Source: an uncultured Alistipes sp. (lineage in GTDB: Bacteria; Bacteroidota; Bacteroidia; Bacteroidales; Rikenellaceae). Taken from it: DNA of 6,401 nucleotides. The DNA is taken from contig CAUHCL010000115.1 of assembly GCA_959604655.1 (NCBI GenBank), forward strand, positions 1-6,401, in the 5' to 3' direction. The notes beneath the pieces are model-generated. The model saw nothing but the letters and a program-made list of their open reading frames with translations, was not told the origin of the DNA and searched no databases. The position numbers and the translations under genes were made by a program. Of the stretch, positions 1 to 6,277 are shown in pieces (the stretch's first letter is position 1; each line of letters opens with the position of its first letter).

Positions 1-57
1 GATTCAGCGCAGGCGCTGTGGCCGACCCCGAAATCGTTTCACCGCGGCGGTTTTTGG

Positions 58-85
58 GTTACCTTTTGTCCGCACAAAAGGTAAC
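58..85. repeat. Perfect 12-bp inverted repeat with 4-nt loop
   Basis: GTTACCTTTTGT (58-69) and ACAAAAGGTAAC (74-85) pair fully around CCGC. There is no T-tract after the stem on either strand, so it is not a textbook terminator, though it could serve to end or stabilise transcripts arriving from either side. No match to it is visible at the right end of the window. Confidence 0.7.
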
Positions 86-160
86 GTATGAAAAATATTG
101 AGCGAAAAGTGGAAGACTCGTCAGAGTCGCGCGGGTCGCTGGCTACCGCCCGAACAGTTG

Positions 161-175
161 CGCCGCAAAGCGGCG
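161..175. repeat. Small perfect hairpin (6-bp stem, AAA loop)
   Basis: CGCCGC (161-166) and GCGGCG (170-175) pair perfectly around AAA. It directly abuts the larger hairpin at 176-227, making a continuous structured stretch. Confidence 0.6.
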
Positions 176-227
176 TTATCTTCGGCGGCTCGCGCTAAAG
201 CGCGACCCACGCAGCCGCCGAAGATAA
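176..227. repeat. Long nested hairpin, 15-bp perfect outer stem
   Basis: TTATCTTCGGCGGCT (176-190) is the exact reverse complement of 213-227. Inside it, CGCGCT (191-196) pairs with AGCGCG (199-204), leaving an eight-base unpaired strand (205-212) on one side. The right-hand repeat at 6371-6401 contains the same first arm and inner sequence. With such long perfect pairing beside a gene end, it may act in transcript ends or stability, or be the core of the repeat family. Confidence 0.8.
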
Positions 228-315
228 ATGTCACATATCCCACCGTCGCGAACAGCATAAAACATCGTGACAATACGACTCTTCAGAATTTCGCAGGCTG
301 CCGCCCGTTGGGGAT

Positions 316-1230
316 CTATTCGAATGCCTCGCGGATCACCTTGCCGCGCCATACGTCGGGAGTCTCGGCGCCGAATATGTAGGCTATCGTCGAAGCGGTG
401 TCGTAACGCATCACCGAAGCCGCTATCTCGTGCCCGTGCTTTACGCCGCGCCCGAAGAATACCAGCGGTGCCTCCATCTCGGCCATCGTGGTGCCGCCGT
501 GGCCCGTTCCCGTGCCGCCGTGGTCGGAAACGATGACGAATACGGTGTTGTCGTACATCCCCGCCTGCTTCACGGTCTCAACTATCCGCGCCAGATGCGC
601 ATCCAGCTCGTGCATGCGGTCCATGTAAGGTTCCGATCCCCAGCCGTATTTGTGACCCTCCACGTCGGGCGAGTCGTAGATGACCATCGAAAATTCGGGC
701 TTGTTCTCGGCCAGATAGGCCGTAAAGGCGTCGGTGATATCCTTGCTGTGACTCTCGCCCGCGGGAATGTGTTTGTGGAATGTCGCGGCCTAGTTGTCGA
801 TCAGGTCGCCCTGCACCTCCCATTCGTACATCACGCATATGTCCATGTCGGGATCGTGGTCGCGCAGTACGGTCAGTATGGTGGGGAATATGCCGTTCTT
901 GCCTGTTTCCACCGACGGGAAATCGGGCTTGCGGCTGCCCCATGTATTGAATCCGTGCATCTCGGGGCCCACGCCCATGTACATCGAGGCCCAGTTGCAG
1001 GCGCTCGACGAGGGCAATATGCTGCGGGCCTTGGCGGTCCACGCGCCTTCGTCGACCATAGTTTGCAGGGTCGGCATGTCTAACTTGTCGAACACGTTGC
1101 CTGCCAGGCCGTCGAACCCTACCACCACGACATGTTTTACGCCGCGAATGCCGCCACGGTCGCTGCGGCAGCACGACGAGAAGAGCGCGAATGCCGACAG
1201 CGCGATCATAAAAGCAGTAATTCTTTTCAT
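316..1230 (-). pseudogene. Type I phosphodiesterase / nucleotide pyrophosphatase-like lipoprotein, split by in-frame TAG
   Basis: One reading frame of 305 codons plus the end stop, interrupted only by TAG at codon 147. The first half (codons 1-146) opens with a signal peptide and cysteines at 20-21 that suit a lipoprotein. It then has the metal-binding D40 in VVVVGFDG and the likely nucleophile S76 in LPSSSACNWAS, followed by MGVGPEMHGF. The second half resumes straight after the stop in the same frame (AATFHKHIPAGES). It carries DSPDVEGHKYG (D189, H193), SDHGG (D236, H237) and GHGG (H244), then a normal C-terminus. All metal and catalytic positions expected of PF01663-type phosphodiesterases are present, but no single product keeps them all. 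The first in-frame ATG after the stop is codon 182. The gene has its own promoter-like sequence and ends 8 nt from a repeat. The intact protein would be an exported phosphodiesterase or phosphatase of unknown substrate. A recent nonsense mutation is the simplest reading; a sequencing error is possible. Confidence 0.85.
790..792 (-). other. In-frame amber codon interrupting the phosphodiesterase gene
   Basis: On the coding strand the codons read GAC AAC TAG GCC GCG. The frame is open on both sides and protein similarity to the family resumes at once, so no indel is needed. One substitution (for example CAG to TAG) would explain it. The gene's own end (316-318), the permease (2110-2112) and the binding protein (3121-3123) all also end in TAG. 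This argues that TAG is an ordinary stop here, not a recoded codon. Confidence 0.9.
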
Positions 1231-1267
1231 GGAAACAGTTTTTAAGGGGTTAATGTTTTAAACTGTA

Positions 1268-1299
1268 CAAATATAACGAAATCATTCAATACGTGCAAT
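1268..1299 (-). promoter_or_regulatory. Bacteroidetes-type promoter for the phosphodiesterase gene
   Basis: On the minus strand, ATTG (1299-1296) is followed after 20 nt by TATATTTG (1275-1268). This fits the Bacteroidetes sigma-factor pattern TTTG-N19~21-TAnnTTTG, with a perfect -7 element and one mismatch in the -33 element. It lies about 37 nt upstream of the ATG at 1230 in an AT-rich stretch. Separate transcription of the phosphodiesterase from the importer cluster is therefore likely. Confidence 0.65.
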
Positions 1300-1302
1300 C
1301 CC

Positions 1303-1341
1303 TGATCCGCTCTGCTGTCGGCCGCTCCCGAAGGCGGATCA
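1303..1341 (-). terminator. Possible terminator hairpin at the end of the importer cluster
   Basis: TGATCCGC (1303-1310) and GCGGATCA (1334-1341) form a perfect 8-bp inverted repeat around a 23-nt GC-rich loop that can pair weakly inside (TCGG/CCGA). The distal arm contains the ATPase stop codon TGA. There is no T-tract after the stem on the minus strand, so an intrinsic terminator is only a suggestion. Confidence 0.35.
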
Positions 1342-2103
1342 TTCGCGATCGCGCACCGTTATGTTGCGCGTCATAGGGTCGAACGTCACCGTGTCGCCCG
1401 TGAAAAGACGTTCGATGTGACCGCTGCGCACCATCTCGTCGGTGGGCAGAAGCCGCAGATCGGGCGGTGCGATGAGCGCCATGTCGTCGCAGAGCGCGAG
1501 GGCTATGTCGAGTTCGTGCGTCGAGAAGAGCACGCATTTGTCTTCCTCGCGGGCCAGACGGCGCAGCAGGGTGCAGAGCTCGTAGCGGTTGGGCATGTCG
1601 AGGAACGCCGTCGGCTCGTCGAGCAGCATGACGGGCGTCTGCTGGGCCAGTGCGCGGGCGATCATTATGCGCTGGCATTCGCCGTCGGACATGCGGTCCA
1701 TCGTCTTGTCGGCATAGCTCTCCATCCCCACGAGCGCGAGCGAACGCTCGACGATCCGCATGTCGTCGCGCTGCAAACGCCCGATCCAGTCGGTGTAGGG
1801 CGCGCGTCCGAGAGCCACCACGTCGCGGCACCGCAGATCGGCTATGCGTACCTTGTCGGTGGTCACGAGCGCGACCGTCACGGCCATCTCGGCAGGCGTG
1901 AGACTCCCGACCTCGCGGCCGCCCACGAGTATGCGGCCCGCGGCGGCACGGCCCAGCCCCGCTATGGCCCGCAACAGGGTGCTCTTGCCCGTGCCGTTGC
2001 GCCCTATAAGGGCCGTGAGGCGGCCGCGCGGCACCTCGGCCGTCACGTCGCGTATGAGCGTGCGGCTGCCGTAGGCGAGGGTAAGGTTTTCGAGTCGTAT
2101 CAT
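1339..2103 (-). CDS. ABC importer ATPase (FecE/FhuC/BtuD type)
   Basis: Cytoplasmic ATPase that powers the importer encoded just upstream (254 aa). Motifs in order: Walker A GRNGTGKST (34-42), signature MSDGECQ (138-144), Walker B VMLLDEP (158-164), D-loop around FLD (167-169) and the switch histidine H196 in STHELD. The usual Q-loop glutamine is not seen. Where family members often read a Pro-Gln pair, this protein has ALVTTDKV (78-85). The signature is SDGE rather than SGGQ. I recall similar variants in Bacteroidetes importers, but that is from memory. It is the last gene of the cluster and ends in TGA, which lies within an inverted repeat (1303-1341). The C-terminal part beyond the H-loop (about 200-254) is typical in length. 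It looks intact and functional. Confidence 0.94.
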   Translation of the reverse strand: MIRLENLTLAYGSRTLIRDVTAEVPRGRLTALIGRNGTGKSTLLRAIAGLGRAAAGRILVGGREVGSLTPAEMAVTVALVTTDKVRIADLRCRDVVALGRAPYTDWIGRLQRDDMRIVERSLALVGMESYADKTMDRMSDGECQRIMIARALAQQTPVMLLDEPTAFLDMPNRYELCTLLRRLAREEDKCVLFSTHELDIALALCDDMALIAPPDLRLLPTDEMVRSGHIERLFTGDTVTFDPMTRNITVRDRE

Positions 2104-2109
2104 GGCGGG

Positions 2110-3114
2110 CTATGCTATGTTTTTGTTTCGGATCACCACCCACACCACTATCGGTATGCCCATCAGTGCCGTGACGGTGTTGACGGGCAGCGTGAGCAGC
2201 TTGGATACGATGTCGCACACCAGCAGCGACGCGGCACCCGTCAGCGCGGCGGCAGGCAGGAGCGTGCGGTGGTCGGCGTCGCGGAAGAGTATGCGGGCCA
2301 CATGGGGTATGGCCAGCCCGATGAAGCCTATCGGACCGCAGAAGGCGGTGACGGTTCCCGCCAGCAGCGTGGTGGCGAGTAGTATGAGCATGCGCGTGCG
2401 CCCGACGTCGAGCCCCATCGTCCGTGCATACGGCTCGCCCAGAAGCAGCAGGTTGAGCGGTTTTATGACAGCCACGGCCAGAGCCATGCCCGCGGCCACG
2501 GCGGGCGCGGCCAGAAGGAGCTGCACCGAGGTGACGTCGCCGAGCGACCCCATGGTCCACACGACGAAACTTTTCAGCGCCTCCTCGTTGCTCAGGTATT
2601 GCAGTATCTGCACCACGGCGCTCACGGCCGAGCCTATCATCATGCCCAGAATCAGGATCACCATTATGTCCTTTATGCGGCGGCTCGCGGCGGCCACGGC
2701 GGCGAGCGTGGCCGCCGACCCTATCCATGCCGCTCCCGCTATGCCCAGGGCCGAGAACCACGAGTGTCCGGCGATACCCAACATGGGGGCGCCGAGGATG
2801 AATATCGCCACGCCCAGACTCGCGCCCGAGCTCACGCCGAGCACGTAAGGCCCCGCCAGCGGGTTGCGGAAAAGGGTCTGCATCAACAGTCCGCTCACGG
2901 CCAGCGCCACGCCCGCCAGCAGCGCCACGACGGCTTTGGTCAGCCTTATGTCGAGCACGATCTTGGCCGTCACGGGGTCGCAGTCGCCTCCCGCGAGGGC
3001 GGCCCACACATCGCGCAGCGGGATGTTGACCGACCCGATCACCAGATCGGCGACGAACAGTGCGGCGGTGAGCAGCGACAGCGAGGAAAACAGTATGGCC
3101 GAGCGGGATTTCAT
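2110..3114 (-). CDS. ABC importer permease, FecCD/BtuC family
   Basis: Inner-membrane permease of a type II ABC importer (334 aa, the usual length for FecCD/BtuC proteins, which have about ten membrane helices). It should act as a homodimer, because only one permease gene is present. Family signatures are visible along the protein: the conserved block from RLTKAVVALLAG (57-68) through GLLMQTLFRNPLAGPYVLG (75-93), GPIGFIGLAIPHVAR (260-274) with the adjoining DADHRTLLPAAAL (279-291), and the C-terminal LPVNTVTALMGIPI (309-322). The cytoplasmic part around GPIGFIGLAIPHVARIL is where such permeases contact the ATPase. The gene ends in TAG and the ATPase gene begins 6 nt later, which implies translational coupling and a shared transcript with the binding protein upstream. 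Substrate class is inferred from the family: metal chelates such as ferric siderophores, heme or cobalamin. Confidence 0.95.
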   Translation of the reverse strand: MKSRSAILFSSLSLLTAALFVADLVIGSVNIPLRDVWAALAGGDCDPVTAKIVLDIRLTKAVVALLAGVALAVSGLLMQTLFRNPLAGPYVLGVSSGASLGVAIFILGAPMLGIAGHSWFSALGIAGAAWIGSAATLAAVAAASRRIKDIMVILILGMMIGSAVSAVVQILQYLSNEEALKSFVVWTMGSLGDVTSVQLLLAAPAVAAGMALAVAVIKPLNLLLLGEPYARTMGLDVGRTRMLILLATTLLAGTVTAFCGPIGFIGLAIPHVARILFRDADHRTLLPAAALTGAASLLVCDIVSKLLTLPVNTVTALMGIPIVVWVVIRNKNIA

Positions 3115-3120
3115 GCTGAT

Positions 3121-4266
3121 CTATTCGAGTTTGCGGTAGTATACGAACCCATCGTCGACAAGTTCGGGATGGAATATCTTCACCAGATCGCGCAGCACCA
3201 GATCGGGACGTACCACGCCCGACTCCCAGAAGTCGTTGCCGCCCGACGGGTTGGTGCGGCGGTCGCAGTTGTACACGTATCCGTTGCGCACGCAGCGCGC
3301 GTCGGCGAATTTCGGGAAACGCCGCCTGAGGTCGGCGAGATCGGCGGCCTGCGCGTTGAGCCACATATCGGCGCGCGAGGTGAGCACGGCGGCCTCTTCC
3401 AGATCGATCGGCAGCGAGCTGTCGGTGTCGTTGGCCGTGTAGATGTAGTGTCCGCCCGCATCGGCGATGAGCCGTGCCATGCAGCTGCCCGCGGGCGGCA
3501 TGAACCACGAATCGCCGTAGGGCGTATTGAGCATGGCCGACGGCGCGTCGAGCACGTTTTCGGCTACCTTGTTTTTCAGGGCCGTGTAACGCTCCTCGAT
3601 CGGGCGGAACGCGTTTTCGCCCTTTTCGCGGCAGCCGACGATCTCGGCCGATGCTACGAGCCATTCGGCCTTGCCCAGCGGCGACTGCTCGATGTATTCG
3701 CCCATGTAGAGATAGGGGATGCCGAGTTCGAGCAGCTTGGTCTCCATGCCGCTCGACGCCGCTATGCCGTAGAGCAGCACCAGATCGGGCCGCAGGGCCG
3801 TCAGCAGTTCGTAGTCGATGTTGGAGTCGTATCCCACGTCGCCCACCTTGTCGCGGGCGGCCGCTATGCAGGGGTCGGAGATGAAGTCGATGCCCGACAC
3901 CCCGACCACGCGGTCGGTCTCGCCTATGGCCGAGAGCATGGCCACGTAGCTCGACGACATGCAGACGATACGCCGCGCATCGCCCTTTATACATTGCAGC
4001 TCGGGGGTGGCGGCGACCTCTACATCGCCATCGCGGTCGATCAGCAGATTGCGGCCCACACCCTCGGCGCCCTGCCACGGATCGGTGATGCGTATGAGGG
4101 TCGACTTGCCGTCGGGGCGTCCGAGAATCTCGAATCCCGAGGCGTATGCGGGGCGGTAGAGCGTTTCGGTGAAGTCGTCGAGTGATATCTCGACCGTCGG
4201 GCGGCAGCCTGGCAGAAGCGCCGCGAGCGACAGCAGAATAAGCGATAGGGTGAACGTCCTTTTCAT
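3121..4266 (-). CDS. ABC importer substrate-binding lipoprotein (FecB/BtuF type)
   Basis: Solute-binding lipoprotein of the periplasmic binding protein family used by iron-siderophore, heme and cobalamin importers (381 aa). It would hand its ligand to the permease encoded just downstream. The start MKRTFT leads into a hydrophobic signal segment ending in the lipobox LPGC, with C21 as the lipidated cysteine. An N-terminal stretch of about 80 residues precedes the core, which opens at RIVCMSSSYVAMLSAIG (99-115) and continues with DRVVGVSG (118-125) and LLTALRPDLVLLYG (154-167). Together these are the typical first half of the fold. The C-terminal NDFWESGVVRPDLVLRDL (344-361) is also family-typical. 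The gene ends with TAG, 6 nt before the permease ATG. The ligand (siderophore, heme, cobalamin or other chelate) cannot be told from these motifs, so I give no symbol. Confidence 0.92.
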   Translation of the reverse strand: MKRTFTLSLILLSLAALLPGCRPTVEISLDDFTETLYRPAYASGFEILGRPDGKSTLIRITDPWQGAEGVGRNLLIDRDGDVEVAATPELQCIKGDARRIVCMSSSYVAMLSAIGETDRVVGVSGIDFISDPCIAAARDKVGDVGYDSNIDYELLTALRPDLVLLYGIAASSGMETKLLELGIPYLYMGEYIEQSPLGKAEWLVASAEIVGCREKGENAFRPIEERYTALKNKVAENVLDAPSAMLNTPYGDSWFMPPAGSCMARLIADAGGHYIYTANDTDSSLPIDLEEAAVLTSRADMWLNAQAADLADLRRRFPKFADARCVRNGYVYNCDRRTNPSGGNDFWESGVVRPDLVLRDLVKIFHPELVDDGFVYYRKLE

Positions 4267-4279
4267 GAGATTAGGGTTT

Positions 4280-6127
4280 TTATCGTCGTCGGATATCGTC
4301 GTGGATGGTCTGCACGATGGCCTTTCCCCGTTCGGTGAGCCGCTCCACCGTCTGCGCGTCGCCTGCGGAGTCGGTCACGGCGTCGGCGGTGCAGTTGTAG
4401 ACGACATGACCGTCGCCGTCTATCACTCCGAACGCGTTGTTGAATGTCCAGAACCCGAAGTGAGGTTCCGAGGGGTCGAATATGTTGCGGCCGTAGACGA
4501 ACTCGCGCGCATCGATGCCCATCTGCGCAAGGAGCGTGGGGGCCAGATCGGTCTGCGAGGCGTAGGTGTCGACCGTCGCGGGGCCGCTCACGGCACCTCC
4601 CGTCCAGATCATGGGGATGCGCTGGCGGGCGAGGTCGCCTATCTGCAAATCGTCGGGATAGGCTATGCCGTGGTCGGCGACGAGGATCACCAGCAGATCG
4701 TCCCATGCGGGCGAACGGCGCCAGAGGTCGAGCATGCGCCCGACGCATTCGTCGGTGAAGGCCGCAGCGTTGAGTATGCGGTTCTCGAATCGGTCGTAGG
4801 GCACGTCGAACGGCTCGTGCGAGCTGAGCGTCAGCAGGGTGGCGAAGAACGGACAGCCGGCGTCGGCGAGTTCGAGCACCTCGCGGGCGAAGTAGTCGCA
4901 CACCACGTCGTCGGCATAGCCCCACTTGGCGGTCGGGGCGTCGAAATGCAGGTCGCGGCGGTCGGTCACGCGCTCCACCTCGGTGCCGTAGAGGTACGAC
5001 ATGGTGTTGGTGAAATCGGCGTCGCCGCCATAGGTGAATGTCGTAGTGTAACCCTCGCGGCGCAGCGAGCGCGCTATGGCGGGCAGAGTATGCGCCTTGC
5101 TCGGATATTTCATTACCGACACCACGGGGTGCGCGGGAAATCCGCTCATGACGGCCACCTGGCCGCGGTCGGTACGGAACGAATTGGCTATCATGTTGTC
5201 GAACCGTATGCCCTCGCGGGCGGCACGGGCGAGATTGGGCGCCACGCTGTCGCCGCCGATCACCGCGTCGGTGACGGTGCGGCCGAAGCTCTCCAGCAGG
5301 ACCAGTACCACGTTCGGCCTGCGGACGGACAGCACCTGCGTGGCGTCCGAACCGCGGGCATCGCCGCCGTGCAGCGACTCGAAGATGCGTTCGCGCTTGG
5401 CGTCGGAGAAATATCGGTAGTCGCCGCCGTCGAGCTCCGAACGCGACGCCGACGACAGGAACGAGAACACGGGGTTGGTGGCCGCCTGATTCAGAAACAT
5501 GTTGTCGCTGAAGTAGACCTTGCTCACGTTGGCGGGTGCGGTGCCCGTGCCTCCGCGGATGGCAAGGAAAAGTCCTCCGCCCAGAAGCAGCAGCGCGAGC
5601 GACGCAATCGCGCGTCGGCCCGCGGGTTCCATCTCGGCGCGGTATATCCTGCCTATTTGCGCGTATGTCGCGATCATCGCCGCGCCGTAAGCGACGAAAA
5701 GCGCGAGCGCGGGCCACAGGTCGGACGGCGTGACGCTGGCGGCAGCCTCCTTCGGGGTTTTGAGGTAGGGCAGCACGGTGCTGTCAAGACGGAAATCCCA
5801 GTATCGGAACAGCCCCATATCGACGCTCACTATGAGTGCCACTACGACGGACACCGTGACGAAATATGCGTTCAGAGTGCGGCGCATGGCTCGCTCGGGA
5901 ATGCGGATCCACACCGAGGCGAGCATCAGCAGCCAGGGTACGGCGGTTATGTAACCAGCCACGGTGGAGTCGAGCAGCAGGCCGTGCCACGACACGGCGG
6001 CCAGCTCCCCCGCCGCGGCATCGGCAGCCCGCTCGGCATACCACAGCAGAAACAGCGGTTTTTGCAGCGCCATAAGCACCACGGTGGCGATATATGCGGT
6101 CGCGACGAGCGATAGTTTACGAAACAT
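4280..6127 (-). CDS. LtaS-like membrane sulfatase / phosphoglycerol transferase family protein
   Basis: Polytopic membrane enzyme of the alkaline-phosphatase superfamily (LTA synthase/sulfatase type, 615 aa). Family members move phosphoglycerol or phosphoethanolamine groups from phospholipid to envelope glycans or lipids outside the inner membrane. The N-terminal part has about five hydrophobic segments, near residues 5-29, 49-74, 86-108, 136-158 and 173-191. The catalytic domain starts near 270. It has a metal-binding Glu (E279 in VLLES), the likely nucleophile T319 in SFRTDRGQ, H437 in LSSHEPF, and the metal pair D485-H486 in VADHG. All key residues are present, so it looks functional. I chose the ATG at 6127. 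A TTG nine codons upstream (6154) stays in frame but lies inside the -7 promoter element. It is first in a cluster and ends 13 nt before the binding-protein gene. In a Gram-negative there is no lipoteichoic acid, so the acceptor is unknown. Family call is strong; substrate is not determined. Confidence 0.9.
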   Translation of the reverse strand: MFRKLSLVATAYIATVVLMALQKPLFLLWYAERAADAAAGELAAVSWHGLLLDSTVAGYITAVPWLLMLASVWIRIPERAMRRTLNAYFVTVSVVVALIVSVDMGLFRYWDFRLDSTVLPYLKTPKEAAASVTPSDLWPALALFVAYGAAMIATYAQIGRIYRAEMEPAGRRAIASLALLLLGGGLFLAIRGGTGTAPANVSKVYFSDNMFLNQAATNPVFSFLSSASRSELDGGDYRYFSDAKRERIFESLHGGDARGSDATQVLSVRRPNVVLVLLESFGRTVTDAVIGGDSVAPNLARAAREGIRFDNMIANSFRTDRGQVAVMSGFPAHPVVSVMKYPSKAHTLPAIARSLRREGYTTTFTYGGDADFTNTMSYLYGTEVERVTDRRDLHFDAPTAKWGYADDVVCDYFAREVLELADAGCPFFATLLTLSSHEPFDVPYDRFENRILNAAAFTDECVGRMLDLWRRSPAWDDLLVILVADHGIAYPDDLQIGDLARQRIPMIWTGGAVSGPATVDTYASQTDLAPTLLAQMGIDAREFVYGRNIFDPSEPHFGFWTFNNAFGVIDGDGHVVYNCTADAVTDSAGDAQTVERLTERGKAIVQTIHDDIRRR

Positions 6128-6151
6128 GGTTGCGCGTGTGTTGACGAGTCG

Positions 6152-6159
6152 CAAAGTTA
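6152..6159 (-). promoter_or_regulatory. -7 promoter element (TAACTTTG) of the importer cluster
   Basis: The minus strand reads TAACTTTG, a full match to the Bacteroidetes -7 consensus TAnnTTTG, 24 nt before the ATG at 6127. No good TTTG -33 box sits at the normal distance; the nearest TTG is only about 14 nt upstream. The leader would be only about 20 nt, leaving little room for a riboswitch between promoter and gene. Its place argues for the ATG at 6127 over the TTG at 6154. Confidence 0.5.
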
Positions 6160-6277
6160 GTGAATAATTTACTCAATAGCGTAATTGTTTTCGGTTATAT
6201 ATTTATGTATGCGTGAAATGGCGACTATTACATTCATTTTGCCTTTCCTAATGTGAATAAAAGATGAGGAATACATT
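6160..6277. other. AT-rich intergenic leader upstream of the importer cluster
   Basis: This stretch is markedly richer in A and T than everything around it, and I see no gene, tRNA or riboswitch-like conserved core in it. It probably holds the upstream promoter region of the cluster. Whether a gene beyond 6401 also uses it cannot be judged. Confidence 0.5.

Larger units (their letters stand above)
115..307 (-). repeat. Left copy of a compound structured intergenic repeat
   Basis: Read on the minus strand from 307 downward, this stretch begins with CGGGCGG and a shortened form of a module (277-307). It continues as a segment of about 90 nt (285-196) that matches the right end of the window (6307-6401) at about four of five positions by hand alignment. 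It then runs through a long hairpin (227-176) and ends with a full 38-nt module (152-115) that matches 6278-6315 at 31 of 38 positions. It starts 8 nt after the end of the broken phosphodiesterase gene. It is best read as one member of a dispersed non-coding repeat family; its function is unknown. Confidence 0.75.
1..315. other. Non-coding stretch without a supportable gene
   Basis: I see no coding region here. Apart from the repeat modules and hairpins listed separately, positions 1-57 hold a short CAGCGC/GCGCTG inverted repeat (5-18) and a GC-rich run followed by five T (42-55). The only open frame of note (98-382, plus strand) crosses the repeats and runs antisense into the phosphodiesterase gene. 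Confidence 0.6.

Noticed and set aside
42..55. Plus-strand terminator (GC-rich run followed by five T)
   Set aside because: The possible stem is only about five pairs with almost no loop, and no plus-strand gene ending before it can be seen in the window.
58..307. CRISPR array or transposon terminal repeats
   Set aside because: There are no evenly spaced identical units with spacers. The flanking repeats are about 17 percent diverged, no transposase or target-site duplication is visible, and all enclosed genes are housekeeping-type transport and envelope genes.
98..382. Small plus-strand open frame (94 codons) at the left end
   Set aside because: It translates straight through the repeat modules and hairpins and then runs antisense into the phosphodiesterase. 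It is more likely a frame left open by the repeat than a gene.
790..792. Recoded TAG (pyrrolysine or a general amber reassignment)
   Set aside because: Three normal gene ends in the same window use TAG (316-318, 2110-2112, 3121-3123), and no suppressor or pyrrolysine machinery is visible.
1286..4078. A very long open frame on the minus strand covering the importer genes
   Set aside because: It runs in another frame across three genes with clear family motifs, is extremely rich in Arg, Ala, Gly and His, and has no recognisable domain. GC-rich coding DNA commonly leaves such frames open.
4169..6115. A long open frame on the plus strand antisense to the LtaS-like gene
   Set aside because: The composition is biased (Gly, Val, His, Arg) with no domain, and it lies wholly opposite a gene with intact catalytic motifs. 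The similar plus-strand frames at 1417-2382 and 2599-4185 are rejected for the same reason.
6128..6154. TTG at 6154 as start of the LtaS-like protein, adding nine residues
   Set aside because: The TTG is part of the TAACTTTG promoter element, and the ATG at 6127 gives a normal start directly before the first membrane segment.
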